From Novosphingobium sp. Chol11 (GTDB taxonomy: Bacteria; Pseudomonadota; Alphaproteobacteria; Sphingomonadales; Sphingomonadaceae), in NCBI GenBank assembly GCA_945906105.1, contig CAMDQO010000003.1, forward strand, positions 1 through 64,000: a stretch of DNA of 64,000 nt, written 5' to 3'. The first letter of the stretch is position 1, and each line of letters starts with the position of its first letter. Position numbers and translations under genes: made by a program. Under the pieces are notes generated by a model. It saw nothing but the letters and a program-made list of their open reading frames with translations. It did no database searches and was not told where the DNA came from. Shown piece by piece: positions 42,536 through 51,659 of this stretch.

Positions 42536-43687
42536 GTGGACCTTCACGCACCACCGCAATATCATAACCCAGTTGTTGATCCCAATTGTGTGCCCCGCCC
42601 CTACCCGGCGAGAACCGGCCACATTCCGACCTCGATGGACGATGTGAACGCTGAATGGCTCAGCGCGATGATGGCCAACAAGTACCCCGGCGTGGTCGCC
42701 AGCAATATGGAAACAGTGGAACTGCTCAACAGCCACACCACCAAGTGGCGCGTCAAGGTGGACTGGAACGAGGCAGGCATTGCCGCTGGCCTGCCCGCCA
42801 ACCTGTGCATGAAGGCCAACTGGTCGGGCTCGTTCGACAATGTCGATATTCATGCCCTGGAGGCCCGGTTCTATCACTTCATGGTCCACGAAATGAAGGT
42901 ACCGACGGCAACGTGCTTTTATGCTGACTGGGATGATGATGGCAGCGCGCACGGCTTCATCGTGCTGGAAGATCTTGTCCAGCGCGGCGGGCGGTTCGGT
43001 CATTCGACCAATGCCAATGGCGTGGACATGATCATGGAAAACCTTGATGGACTGGCCAAATTGCATGGCAGCCTGTGGGGGAGTGACAAGATCAGCCCGG
43101 TCAATGCACCATGGCTTCAGACGCAAATGGATACGCCGGTCGATAGCGATCAAGTGCGCATCATGTGGCAGTGGATCGCGCTCAATCTTGAAGAACCGGG
43201 TTTCTGCGCTATCGCCCCCAAGCACTATCTTGCCGATCCGCGCAAGGTGGAGCGCGCCTTCGATCGACTGGGTGAAATCGAGCGCTCGCGCAGCACACCG
43301 CACTGCATCGTGCTGGGCGATTGCCATCAGGGAAACACTTATATCCTGCCAAACGGTGAGCGGCTCTGGCTCGATTGGCAGTTGGTCCGACGCGGGCGTC
43401 CATGGCGCGACCTGACCTATTTCATCATCGGGGCGCTGAGCATCGATGAACGCCGCCACCACCACAAGGACATGGTCAAACAGTATCGCGAATATCTGAT
43501 CGCTACCGGTGCGCAAGGTGTGCCCAGCTTTGAGGACGCTTGGGAAGAAACCCGCCTGTGGGTTATGTATGGCATTCAGGCCTGGGTGGCCAATCTTGAT
43601 GCCTGGGGCCAGAACGGCATCCCGATGAACGAACGCTTTTTTGTGGCTGCCGAGGATTACGGCACCTGGAAACTTCTTGGAGAATGA
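42536..43687 (+). CDS. APH-like phosphotransferase (kinase-fold protein)
   Basis: 383 residues from a GTG at 42536 with AAGGAG six bases upstream; an in-frame TTG at 42530 is too close to that site. The catalytic loop is CIVLGDCHQGNTYI and the metal segment LDWQLVRRGRPWRDL, so Asp, Asn and the second Asp are present. It differs from the kinase at 12534 in length and N-terminus, and belongs to the APH/EcKinase-like branch with an acidic N-terminal lobe. It may phosphorylate a hydroxyl-bearing intermediate. Its position between a transporter and an SDR fits use on a newly imported substrate; that is inference. Confidence 0.75.
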   Translation: MDLHAPPQYHNPVVDPNCVPRPYPARTGHIPTSMDDVNAEWLSAMMANKYPGVVASNMETVELLNSHTTKWRVKVDWNEAGIAAGLPANLCMKANWSGSFDNVDIHALEARFYHFMVHEMKVPTATCFYADWDDDGSAHGFIVLEDLVQRGGRFGHSTNANGVDMIMENLDGLAKLHGSLWGSDKISPVNAPWLQTQMDTPVDSDQVRIMWQWIALNLEEPGFCAIAPKHYLADPRKVERAFDRLGEIERSRSTPHCIVLGDCHQGNTYILPNGERLWLDWQLVRRGRPWRDLTYFIIGALSIDERRHHHKDMVKQYREYLIATGAQGVPSFEDAWEETRLWVMYGIQAWVANLDAWGQNGIPMNERFFVAAEDYGTWKLLGE

Positions 43688-43689
43688 TG

Positions 43690-44505
43690 ATGGGATTGGT
43701 TGAAGGCAAAGTTGCGATCATCACCGGCGCAGGTGCCAACATTGGCGAGGCTTGCGCCAAGATGCTGGCTGCGCAAGGTGCCAGCGTGGTGGTGGCCGAC
43801 ATCAATCTGGCGGGGGCCGGGCGCGTCGCCAGCGAGATAGCGGCGGCGGGTGGCACGGCGATGGCACACGCAGTCGATCTGGGCGACGAGGCCAGTATCG
43901 CGGCGATGGTTGCAGCAGTGGTCGCAAGGTTCGGCCGGATTGACGTGCTGCACAACAATGCTGCCAATACCGGGGCGAGCCAGATGATGAAGGATGGCTC
44001 ACTCGCCGCGATGGAAGCCGAGGTGTGGGACGCGGCCTTTGACATCAACACGCGCGGCACCATGCTGATGACCAAGCACGTTGCCCCGCACATGATCACG
44101 GGCGGTGGCGGTGCGATCATCAACACCAGTTCAGGTGTGTCGATCCTCGGCGATGTGTTGAACCCGGCTTACAGCGCTTCCAAAGCGGCGGTGAATGCCC
44201 TCACTCGCAATACCGCGACCCAGTTCGGGCGCGCCAATATTCGCTGCAACGCTATCCTGCCAGGGTTGGTGCTCAGCCCGGTAGCCCGCGCGCAGATGAC
44301 CGAACAGCAGCTAGGCATGATCCAGCGCCATGTGCTGCTGCCGCGTGACAGCGTGGCGGACGACATTGCCGGGGCAGTACTGTGGCTGGCTTCGGACCTT
44401 GGCTCGTTCGTTACCGGCCAGATCATCTCGGTCGATGGCGGCATCTGCCACCACCAGCCGCACTATGCCGACATGCTGGACATGATGTCGGCGATGCAGG
44501 CGTAA
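43690..44505 (+). CDS. Short-chain dehydrogenase/reductase (SDR)
   Basis: 271 residues from the third of three adjacent ATGs (43690), which has GGAG seven bases upstream. Cofactor motif TGAGANIG, then VVVADINLAG for NAD(H). LHNNAANTG, the catalytic Ser in NTSSGVS and YSASK are intact. The C-terminal tail ICHHQPHYADMLD is shared with the SDR at 25525, and a similar HQPSYADF with that at 20977, so the three form a sub-family. It is the last gene of the MFS/kinase/SDR operon. Confidence 0.88.
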   Translation: MGLVEGKVAIITGAGANIGEACAKMLAAQGASVVVADINLAGAGRVASEIAAAGGTAMAHAVDLGDEASIAAMVAAVVARFGRIDVLHNNAANTGASQMMKDGSLAAMEAEVWDAAFDINTRGTMLMTKHVAPHMITGGGGAIINTSSGVSILGDVLNPAYSASKAAVNALTRNTATQFGRANIRCNAILPGLVLSPVARAQMTEQQLGMIQRHVLLPRDSVADDIAGAVLWLASDLGSFVTGQIISVDGGICHHQPHYADMLDMMSAMQA

Positions 44506-44515
44506 CAAAAATTGA

Positions 44516-44542
44516 CCCGGCCCCGCTCGTCGCGGGGCCGGG
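44516..44542 (-). terminator. Rho-independent terminator between convergent genes
   Basis: An 11-bp perfect stem CCCGGCCCCGC / GCGGGGCCGGG with loop TCGTC. On the minus strand it is followed by TCAATTTTTG, a T-run that fits the end of the minus-strand operon stopping at 44549. On the plus strand it has no T-run but lies ten bases after the SDR stop. Confidence 0.8.
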
Positions 44543-44548
44543 CAATTC

Positions 44549-45469
44549 TCAAACTAACGGCATGATTTCTTCTGACACCCATTGCTGGCGATCAATCCAG
44601 GCCTGCTCGCCTGTAATGCCGGAGGGCAGCGGAACGATAGTTTCGGTAATGCCGAGTTCCTTCAACCAGCCAATCTGATCGAGGATCTTCTGCTTGTCAG
44701 ACGTCCCCGGCGCGCGCGGATCGTCGAGTATCTCGTGGTGCGCGCCGACATTGAGCATTTCGAGCGCAAAGAAGAAATCGAGGTGGCGACCGTCATATTC
44801 GGGCTGCGACTTGATGAAGTCGATGCAATCCGGGAAGGTTTCGGGCGGGGTGCGGAAGGGCGACCAGCCGTTGCCAAACTTCGCCACACGCTTTTGCACC
44901 GCCTGAGCGTCACCACCCAACCAGATCGGAACACCTGGCTTCTGCACGGGCTTGGGTCCGAAACCGCAATTGCGGAAATTGACGAATTCGCCTTCAAATT
45001 CGGGATCGTCCTTGGTCCAAAGTTCAATGATCGCGGCGAGATATTCATCGGCCATGCGCCCGCGTTTGTCGAATGGAACGCCCAGCATATCAAACTCTTC
45101 CTTGAGCCAGCCGACGCCGAACAGCGCTTCGGCCCGGCCGCCGGTCAGCCAGTCGAGCGTGGACCAGCCCTTGGCTTGCACGATCGGGTTTTGCAGCGGC
45201 AAGATCGAAACCGAGGACGACAGACGCAGATTCTTGGTCTGGCCACCGATGAAGCCCAGCGCGACGACAGTGTGAAAATACCAGTCACCCGATAGAGCGA
45301 TGTGCTCCTTCGGAATAATGAAATGCTCACCCAGCATGCATTTGTTGAAGCCCAGCTTGTCAGCTGCGGCCATCAATCTGCCAATATCAGCGCCATTCAA
45401 CGCGCCTTCCCAAGGCTGTACCATGGCGGCAACTTTCATGCTGTTGGGCACACCAATATTGAGCTTCAT
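44549..45469 (-). CDS. LLM (luciferase-like) F420/flavin-dependent oxidoreductase
   Basis: 306 residues from the ATG at 45469 (AGGAGA eight bases upstream). KLGFNKCMLGEHFIIPKEHIALSGDWYFHTVVALGFIGGQTKNLRLSSSVSILPLQNPIVQAKGWSTLDWLTGGRAE runs through the first half of the TIM barrel (segments shown in part: LGEHFII, SSSVSILP, LTGGRAE). VPIWLGGDAQAVQKRVAKFGNGW is the typical later strand. It is a canonical F420-like class member, different from the pair at 33483/36496. It is the last gene of the regulator-led minus-strand group, followed by a terminator. Confidence 0.83.
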   Translation of the reverse strand: MKLNIGVPNSMKVAAMVQPWEGALNGADIGRLMAAADKLGFNKCMLGEHFIIPKEHIALSGDWYFHTVVALGFIGGQTKNLRLSSSVSILPLQNPIVQAKGWSTLDWLTGGRAEALFGVGWLKEEFDMLGVPFDKRGRMADEYLAAIIELWTKDDPEFEGEFVNFRNCGFGPKPVQKPGVPIWLGGDAQAVQKRVAKFGNGWSPFRTPPETFPDCIDFIKSQPEYDGRHLDFFFALEMLNVGAHHEILDDPRAPGTSDKQKILDQIGWLKELGITETIVPLPSGITGEQAWIDRQQWVSEEIMPLV

Positions 45470-45553
45470 GCCATGCTCTCCTGTCATCCGGCTTTGGTGC
45501 TGAATTGCCATCGAAACGCGGGAAGAAACCTTCCGAACGACAGGCAGGTGTGC

Positions 45554-46555
45554 TTACAACGCCGCCCGCGCCGCAGCGAGGCCGCGGATCGTCACGAGAG
45601 GATCAGCATGCCCCGGCAGAGCAGCGATCAGGGTGGAGACCCCCATAGCTTCCAGTTGGCGCATCATCTCGGTCATGTGCGATTCCGGCCCGGCAATCGT
45701 ATCGAAATCCTGCAGAAATTCGGTCAGCCCCATATCGTCCATCAGGCGCACATTCTTGCCGCCGACAACGACGTGCTCGGTCGGATCATAGCGCGTCTGG
45801 AAAGCCTCGATCAACGGACGCACATTGGCGGGCACATTGGCCAGAGCCTCAGGCGTGCGCAGTGCCATGGCGTTGACCGCGATGAACGCTTTCAGATCGT
45901 CAATAGCCTGCTGACGTTCAGGCCGGACCGAAATGTAGCTGGTCACCCAGATGTCTATCTTGTCGGCATCGCGCCCGGCGAGAGTAGCGGCATCACGGAT
46001 TGCGGCGATCTTGCCCTTGGTCACTTCGGGATGCTGGTCTCCGGCAAAGATGATCGCGCCGTCTGCCTGCTCACCGGCAAGTTCCAGCGCCTTGGGGCCA
46101 AAGGCGGAATAATAGATCGGCACCGGACGGGAAAAGCGCAGTGACTTTACCGGCCGACCGTCCCATTCGATTTCCTGTCCGGCGAACAGCGCCTTGTAAG
46201 CAGCGATCTCGTCCCGGATTTCCTGCTGCGTGGCGGGCATACGTCCGATGGCGAGGATGGTGCTGCCGCCCGTCGCCAGCCCGAGTACTGCCCTGCCCCC
46301 GGTTAGTTCATCGAGCGTACAAAGTGCGTTCGCCCCCACCAGCGGATGACGCATGAACGGTGATGTCACCAGCGAGGCGATCTGCGCGTGCGGAGCATCA
46401 AGCGCCGCCAGTGTCATCGAGGTGACCATCTCGTGCCAGCCAGCAGGTGAATCGCCGACGGATATCACCTCATAACCAAGGTCAGACGCCAGCCGCACCT
46501 CGCTGCGGAACTGATCGAGTGATGTGCCCCACAGCGAGCAGATACCGAGCTTCAT
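45554..46555 (-). CDS. LLM (luciferase-like) F420/flavin-dependent oxidoreductase (Mer-like)
   Basis: 333 residues, start with GAGGGA five bases upstream. SEVRLASDLGYEVISVGDSP opens the barrel; IASLVTSPFMRHPLVGANALCTLDELTGGRAVLGLATGGS and VPIYYSAFGPKALELAGEQADGAII follow. The latter closely resembles methylenetetrahydromethanopterin-reductase-like F420 enzymes. The same strand order as the neighbour but only moderate likeness, so it is not a recent duplicate. It lies 32 bp after the BKACE gene and 84 bp before the next LLM gene. Cofactor unknown; no F420 biosynthesis gene is in the window. Confidence 0.83.
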   Translation of the reverse strand: MKLGICSLWGTSLDQFRSEVRLASDLGYEVISVGDSPAGWHEMVTSMTLAALDAPHAQIASLVTSPFMRHPLVGANALCTLDELTGGRAVLGLATGGSTILAIGRMPATQQEIRDEIAAYKALFAGQEIEWDGRPVKSLRFSRPVPIYYSAFGPKALELAGEQADGAIIFAGDQHPEVTKGKIAAIRDAATLAGRDADKIDIWVTSYISVRPERQQAIDDLKAFIAVNAMALRTPEALANVPANVRPLIEAFQTRYDPTEHVVVGGKNVRLMDDMGLTEFLQDFDTIAGPESHMTEMMRQLEAMGVSTLIAALPGHADPLVTIRGLAAARAAL

Positions 46556-46587
46556 AGCGCTTCCCTCTCCGTCACGCTCACGCTGAA

Positions 46588-47517
46588 TCAGATCGCGGTG
46601 CGATCACCGCCCTTGAGCGCCAGAATTTCACGCGCCTCATCCGGTGTAGCCACAGAAAGCCCCATTCCCTCGATGATCGTGCGTGCGGTGGTGACCTGCT
46701 GCGCATTGGTTTCTGCCAGACGGCCCGGTCCGGCCCACAGCGAATCCTCCAGTCCGACGCGGACATTGCCGCCCATCGACGCTGCCATGGCAACAATGCT
46801 CATCTGGCGGGCACCCGCACCCAGAACTGACCATTCATACTGATCGCCAAACAGCCGGTCTGCGGTGCGCTTCATGTGCATCACATCGTCAGGATGACCG
46901 CCAATTCCGCCCAGAATGCCGAAGCAGGTCTGGATGAACAGTGGAGCCTTCACCAGTCCGCGATCAAGGAAATGCGCGAGATTATACAGGTGGCTGGTAT
47001 CGTAGCATTCAAACTCGAACCGTGTGCCCAGTGGCGTCAGCAGCGCCAGCAGGCCTTCGATGTCCTTGTAGGTGTTCTTGAATACCAGATCGCGCGAAGC
47101 TTCGAGCAGCTGCGGTTCCCAATCGTGCTTCCAGTCTTTGTACCGATCAAGCATCGGAAACAGACCAAAGCCCATCGTTCCCATGTTGAGACTGGCAACT
47201 TCTGGCTGGAACCGGGTTGCCGGTCGTAGGCGTTCTTCCAGTGTCATCGACGGGTGTCCACCAGTGGTCAGGTTGATCACCGCGTTCGAGCGTTGCTTGA
47301 TCACCTTGAGGAACGGTTCGAACAGATCGGGGTTCTGGTCGGGCCTGCCATCAACCGGATTTCGCGCGTGCAAGTGGATGATCGCTGCGCCAGCCTCTGC
47401 TGCGCCAATAGCGGCTTCGGCAATTTCTTCCGCCGTGATCGGCAGATGCGGTGACATACTTGGCGTATGAATTGCACCAGTCACTGCGCAGCTGATGATT
47501 ACCTTGCCCTTGGCCAA
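46588..47517 (-). CDS. Beta-keto acid cleavage enzyme (BKACE, DUF849)
   Basis: 309 residues. The start is a TTG at 47517 with GGGAG six bases upstream. KVIISCAVTGAIHTPSMSPHLP at the N-terminus and HLHARNPVDGRPDQ near 48-60, with His48 and His50 as metal ligands, are hallmarks of the family. GLEDSLW near the C-terminus provides the expected Glu. BKACEs react a beta-keto acid with acetyl-CoA to give a CoA ester and acetoacetate (Kce is the prototype). Here it could feed the CoA pathway of the large plus-strand operon. A 21-bp inverted repeat lies just upstream. Confidence 0.9.
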   Translation of the reverse strand: MAKGKVIISCAVTGAIHTPSMSPHLPITAEEIAEAAIGAAEAGAAIIHLHARNPVDGRPDQNPDLFEPFLKVIKQRSNAVINLTTGGHPSMTLEERLRPATRFQPEVASLNMGTMGFGLFPMLDRYKDWKHDWEPQLLEASRDLVFKNTYKDIEGLLALLTPLGTRFEFECYDTSHLYNLAHFLDRGLVKAPLFIQTCFGILGGIGGHPDDVMHMKRTADRLFGDQYEWSVLGAGARQMSIVAMAASMGGNVRVGLEDSLWAGPGRLAETNAQQVTTARTIIEGMGLSVATPDEAREILALKGGDRTAI

Positions 47518-47532
47518 TGTCCGCTCCCAAAT

Positions 47533-47553
47533 GTATCCTGTGAACTAGGATAC
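47533..47553. promoter_or_regulatory. Inverted repeat GTATCCT-N7-AGGATAC upstream of the BKACE gene
   Basis: Perfect 7-bp arms separated by seven bases, 16 bp upstream of the BKACE start codon and downstream of the LuxR-type regulator gene. No T-run follows, so it looks more like an operator than a terminator. The MalT-like regulator encoded next to it is one candidate ligand. Position and symmetry are all the evidence. Confidence 0.45.
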
Positions 47554-47600
47554 CTGTCTAAGGTCGCAATTTCAGCAACAGCCTTTCGCAAGATAGGATG

Positions 47601-50279
47601 TCAGGATAAAATGCCGTACTGTCGAGCCCGGATAACCGCTTGCGGACGCCTGCGGACACCCAGCTTGTCATAGATCTGCTGCATGTACCATTTGACCGTA
47701 CCCTCGGTCAGACCCAGCCGGTCACCGATCTCGCGATTGCGCAGGCCGCCGCTGACAAGCGTGAGGATTTCGACCTCGCGCAGTGAAAGTCCACTGGCCA
47801 GACCGTAATCGTCCTCGACTTCTTCCATCTGCGCGGTGCCCTTGAGCACGGAGACGAGCTTGGCAGCGAATTTGTCGACCGGCGTATCGAGCACCGGCCC
47901 GTTACCATAGGCCTCGACCAACAGCGCGCCGATAGCCTCCCCTTCATCAATGAAGGGACGGATCCAGCCGCCCGGCTCGGCCAGTTCAACCGCCGAGCGC
48001 ACCGATCGCCGCGCCTCTGAGCGATTGCCTGACAGGACTGCGATCTCTGCCAGCAGCAATTCGAAAGTCACCGCCGAACGAACCGCACCGCGCTTGCGGA
48101 CAAATTCCAGCCAGCGTTTGGCAATCTTGCGCGATCGTACCAACCTGAACCGGTGCATTTCCAATCGCAGCCACGCCGTTGCCATCCATTCGTTGAGCCG
48201 GGTGGGATTGAGCGTCGGCACCGGCTCGCCATCAAATTTAAGGTCGCTGGACCAGAACAATTGCTCTGCCTGCTCCAGTTGCCCCAGTTTCACGAGCATG
48301 CGAATCTGTTCGGAAATCACCAGCGCCCGCAACCGATCCAGACCGCACTCGATGGCGACGAGATGGGCTTCCTCCAGTCCGGATAGCGCAGAAGCATAGT
48401 CACCTTCAGCCGCCGCCAGCCGCGCCCGGACGAGATAGCCAGAGGCCAACTGATCAACAAAACCCCACTGCCGGATCGACGGCAAATAGCCTTCAACCAG
48501 CCGCCCGGCCTGTTCCAATTCACCACACTCATAATGGATTTCAGCGAGTGGCAGAGCTGGCAACGCCGCAAGACCGGAAACCTGACCTTCCATGTCCATT
48601 GCCAGTGCATGAGCCTCGGTGAGGAACTGACGGGCCATCTGCGTCTTGCCCTGAGCCACCAGAGTTGGCGCGACTGATGACTTGAGCGCGATGGAAGCAA
48701 AATCGGAACCCGGTCGGCCCAGCGCTTTTCTAAGCTCGGCTTCCAGTCGCAGCATATCGTGAAAATGATAGAGTTCGCGGCGGGCGGACAGCAGCTGAGC
48801 GAGTAAAGTGCAGCTCAGATAAGCGTGATCATCTCCAAGATCATCAAGCAATATCTCGGACTGCCGCTCGACATATACCATGTTGTCGCGCGCAGCTTCG
48901 AGCATGATGCGGCGGTGGCGGACACGAAGGCCCAACTGCTCTGCACCATAATCATCCAATTCTCCGCTTGCGATCTTGGCAGCGATGGCCAGCTCGGCAG
49001 CTTCGATCAGCCGTTCGGACGATTTGAACGCCAGCCGCCTGCTGCGCCGCCACGACATGGCCAGCAGCAATGAAGGACGGCTTTGCAGCAAATCCCATGG
49101 AAGTTCGTTGGCCAGATCGTCCAAGCGGTTAAGCATGCCGCCATAAATCATCGGATCCGCCAGCAGCTCGAACTGGTCGGCCAGAAATTCCTTGTCGCCG
49201 CTTTGCACCGCGTGCTCGAGAGCAAGCTGAAGTTCGCCGATCTCTGCGAAATAACGGCTCGCTCGGCGGTGCAGTTCGGTTGCTCGTTCTGGCGCTCGCA
49301 TCATAAGGCGCCCGAACACCATGTCACGGAACAACTTGTAGTAACGATAGCGACTGAGCTCTCTGTCAAGCTCGTTCAGAAACAGCCCACGCTCGAACAC
49401 TTTCTCAAGCATGGTCCGCGCGTTTTCAGTGTTGATCACAGCGGCGCAGGCAGAAGGGGTCAACTCGCCCAAGATCGATGTGCCGACGATGAAATCACGG
49501 ATGTCCTGCGGCAGACCCTCCATCACTTCTTCATGAAAATAGCTGGCGAATTCGTGACGGATTCCTGTGGCCCCACCTTCGGGCGGATAGCCTTCCACCA
49601 TATCTCGTTGCCAGGCCCCAGCAGCAAGGATCAGGCCAGCCGCCCAGCCCTGTGTATCAACCACGATCCGCTGGATTTCCGCCGCAGGTACCGGATATTG
49701 TGCCTGCTGCTGGATCAGCCGCGCGGCTTCTTCGGAATCAAAACTCAGATGGCGAACCCGTACTTCCATCAAGTAGCCCAGTGAGCGCAGCCGCGCCAGA
49801 TTGATACCACATTCCCCGCGAGAGGCGATCACCGTGGTCAAGGCATCGCGTGCGCTAGCAATTAACTGCTCGATGAAGTCACGACTGTCTGGCCCAAGTA
49901 ACTGCGCATCGTCGATGAACAGCACAGGCTTTGGGCCGGAAGTGGAGGATAGGCTGGCAAGCCAGGCACGGGAATCTTGCGCTAGTGAATCATCGACTGA
50001 CGACAGCCCGGCCGCGATCAGTGCCTGTCGCAAAGCCAATTCGAACGATGCAAGACTATCGATGCCGGCACGCGCGGCGAGCCATAGCACCGGGCGGCCT
50101 TGTTCCTGCAGCAGGTCAGCCCAGCGAAGCATGGCTGTAGTCTTGCCAAATCCAGCCGGGGCGCTGACCGTAACCACACGCGACTTACCCACTTCATCGA
50201 CCAACCGCTCGATGGTTTCGCGGACGACATAGCTGTGTGCAGCACGTGGAGGCACAATGGTTGTCGGAACAACGCCCAT
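47601..50279 (-). CDS. MalT-like LuxR-family transcriptional regulator
   Basis: 892 residues from the ATG at 50279 (a TTG at 50288 is in frame). An N-terminal NTPase has the Walker A loop APAGFGKTT near 41-49 and a Walker B-like strand KPVLFIDDAQLLGPDSRDF. The long central part, with Ala/Leu-rich helical repeats, is the MalT-type sensor (LLAMSWRRSRRLAF, LPLAEIHYECGELEQAGRL). The C-terminus is a LuxR helix-turn-helix (SLREVEILTLVSGGLRNREIGDRLGLTEGTVKWYMQQIYDKLGV). Such regulators bind ATP and an inducer and activate transcription. It is divergent from the large catabolic operon at 50477, its most likely target, and upstream of BKACE and two LLM genes. Confidence 0.92.
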   Translation of the reverse strand: MGVVPTTIVPPRAAHSYVVRETIERLVDEVGKSRVVTVSAPAGFGKTTAMLRWADLLQEQGRPVLWLAARAGIDSLASFELALRQALIAAGLSSVDDSLAQDSRAWLASLSSTSGPKPVLFIDDAQLLGPDSRDFIEQLIASARDALTTVIASRGECGINLARLRSLGYLMEVRVRHLSFDSEEAARLIQQQAQYPVPAAEIQRIVVDTQGWAAGLILAAGAWQRDMVEGYPPEGGATGIRHEFASYFHEEVMEGLPQDIRDFIVGTSILGELTPSACAAVINTENARTMLEKVFERGLFLNELDRELSRYRYYKLFRDMVFGRLMMRAPERATELHRRASRYFAEIGELQLALEHAVQSGDKEFLADQFELLADPMIYGGMLNRLDDLANELPWDLLQSRPSLLLAMSWRRSRRLAFKSSERLIEAAELAIAAKIASGELDDYGAEQLGLRVRHRRIMLEAARDNMVYVERQSEILLDDLGDDHAYLSCTLLAQLLSARRELYHFHDMLRLEAELRKALGRPGSDFASIALKSSVAPTLVAQGKTQMARQFLTEAHALAMDMEGQVSGLAALPALPLAEIHYECGELEQAGRLVEGYLPSIRQWGFVDQLASGYLVRARLAAAEGDYASALSGLEEAHLVAIECGLDRLRALVISEQIRMLVKLGQLEQAEQLFWSSDLKFDGEPVPTLNPTRLNEWMATAWLRLEMHRFRLVRSRKIAKRWLEFVRKRGAVRSAVTFELLLAEIAVLSGNRSEARRSVRSAVELAEPGGWIRPFIDEGEAIGALLVEAYGNGPVLDTPVDKFAAKLVSVLKGTAQMEEVEDDYGLASGLSLREVEILTLVSGGLRNREIGDRLGLTEGTVKWYMQQIYDKLGVRRRPQAVIRARQYGILS

Positions 50280-50476
50280 ATCAATCAAACTCTACCCAAG
50301 GACCGGGCGGACTGATTGACCGCCATCTGATCTGTGCTTCGTATTCAACAGGAATCTCACAAGCGCAAGCGCCATCTCCTACCGACAGATAGGTGGCCAG
50401 AGCAACTGGGCAGGTCAATGGCAGGATCGGACCCAGGTCATCGCTCAAGTGACCATCGATGAGAGTGCTGCCCTTT

Positions 50477-51640
50477 ATGGATTTCGAACTGCCCGAAGAA
50501 CACCGCGCGTTTCGCGACATTGTGCGACGCTGGGTGGATAACGAATGCCCCAAGGATTGGGCGCGGAAGCTTGAAGCGGACGAGCACAACTATCCGCATG
50601 AGCTCTGGACCAAGTTCAGCGAAGCTGGCTTTCACGGCATTGGTATTTCCGAAGAGTTCGGCGGTCAGGGCGGCGATGTGCTGATGCAGATGTTGCTCGC
50701 CCGCGAATTGGCGCGGTCGCTGGGTGGCCTCTCATGGATATGGGGGATCACTTCGTTCGCCGGCTCGAAGTCGATCGGACTTTATGGCACGCCCGAGCAG
50801 AAGGCCAAGTACCTGCCCAAGATTGCTGCGGGTGAGCTGAAAGCAGCCATCTCCTTCACCGAACCTGCGGGCGGCACCGACGTACTTGGTAGCCTGACCA
50901 CAACGGCAGAAAAGGTTGATGGCGGCTGGGTGTTGAATGGCGAAAAAATCTGGTCATCATCGGCGCACGTTGCTGACTATCTGCTCGTCCTTGCCCGAAC
51001 TGATCGCAATGTCGAAAAGAAGCATCAGGGACTGACGCTGTTCTGGGTACCGGCAAAGAGCAAGGGCGTGAAGATCACCCAGCTGCCCAAATTGGGCATG
51101 CGTTCGATGGGCAGTTCCAGCGTTGTCTACGATCAGGTCTTTGTCGCGGATGAAAACGTCCTCGCCGAGCCAAATCGCGCCTGGTACACTTTGCTGCCGA
51201 CACTGAACAATGAACGCATCATGGTCGGTGCTTTCTGCCTCGGTGTGATTGACGGGGTTCTGGAAGATGCGCTTGCATACATGATGCAGCGCAAGGCCTT
51301 CGGGAAAGTCATCGGTCAATTCCAGATATTGCAGCATTATGTCGCCGATATTGCCACAATGCAGCGCACCACCGAATTGCTACTCCACGCCTGTGCTGAA
51401 AAAGCGGCACGCGGCGAGAATGTCGGCACTGATGCCAATATGCTCAAGCTGTTTGCCTCGGAAAATGCCAACAAGGCTGCCGACATGGGCATCCAGATCC
51501 TGGGCGGCATGGGCTATTCGGCGGAAACCGACATGCAGCGTTATTGGCGCGATTCGCGGCTGTGGCGGATCGGCCCCATCACCAACGAAATGGTCAGGAA
51601 CGGCATCGCCGAATCGCTTGGCCTTCCCCGTTCTTTTTGA
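50477..51640 (+). CDS. Acyl-CoA dehydrogenase
   Basis: 387 residues from the ATG at 50477, matched to the start of the paralog at 59393 (MDFELPEEH and MDFDLTEEQ). RDIVRRWVDNECPKDWARKLEAD opens the helical domain; ISFTEPAGGTDVLGSLTT and VLNGEKIW are the flavin-binding strands. GGMGYSAETDMQRYWRD holds the Glu at the position of the catalytic base of medium-chain dehydrogenases. The enzyme removes two hydrogens from an acyl-CoA. The two paralogs in the same operon share most of the sequence, so they probably act on related intermediates. First gene of the operon, 197 bp from the divergent regulator start. Confidence 0.93.
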   Translation: MDFELPEEHRAFRDIVRRWVDNECPKDWARKLEADEHNYPHELWTKFSEAGFHGIGISEEFGGQGGDVLMQMLLARELARSLGGLSWIWGITSFAGSKSIGLYGTPEQKAKYLPKIAAGELKAAISFTEPAGGTDVLGSLTTTAEKVDGGWVLNGEKIWSSSAHVADYLLVLARTDRNVEKKHQGLTLFWVPAKSKGVKITQLPKLGMRSMGSSSVVYDQVFVADENVLAEPNRAWYTLLPTLNNERIMVGAFCLGVIDGVLEDALAYMMQRKAFGKVIGQFQILQHYVADIATMQRTTELLLHACAEKAARGENVGTDANMLKLFASENANKAADMGIQILGGMGYSAETDMQRYWRDSRLWRIGPITNEMVRNGIAESLGLPRSF

Positions 51641-51659
51641 GTTCAAGGAAACCAATCCC

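Noticed and set aside
42500..43516. 338-residue minus-strand frame
   Set aside because: Antisense to the APH-like kinase gene, which has a ribosome site and catalytic loop.
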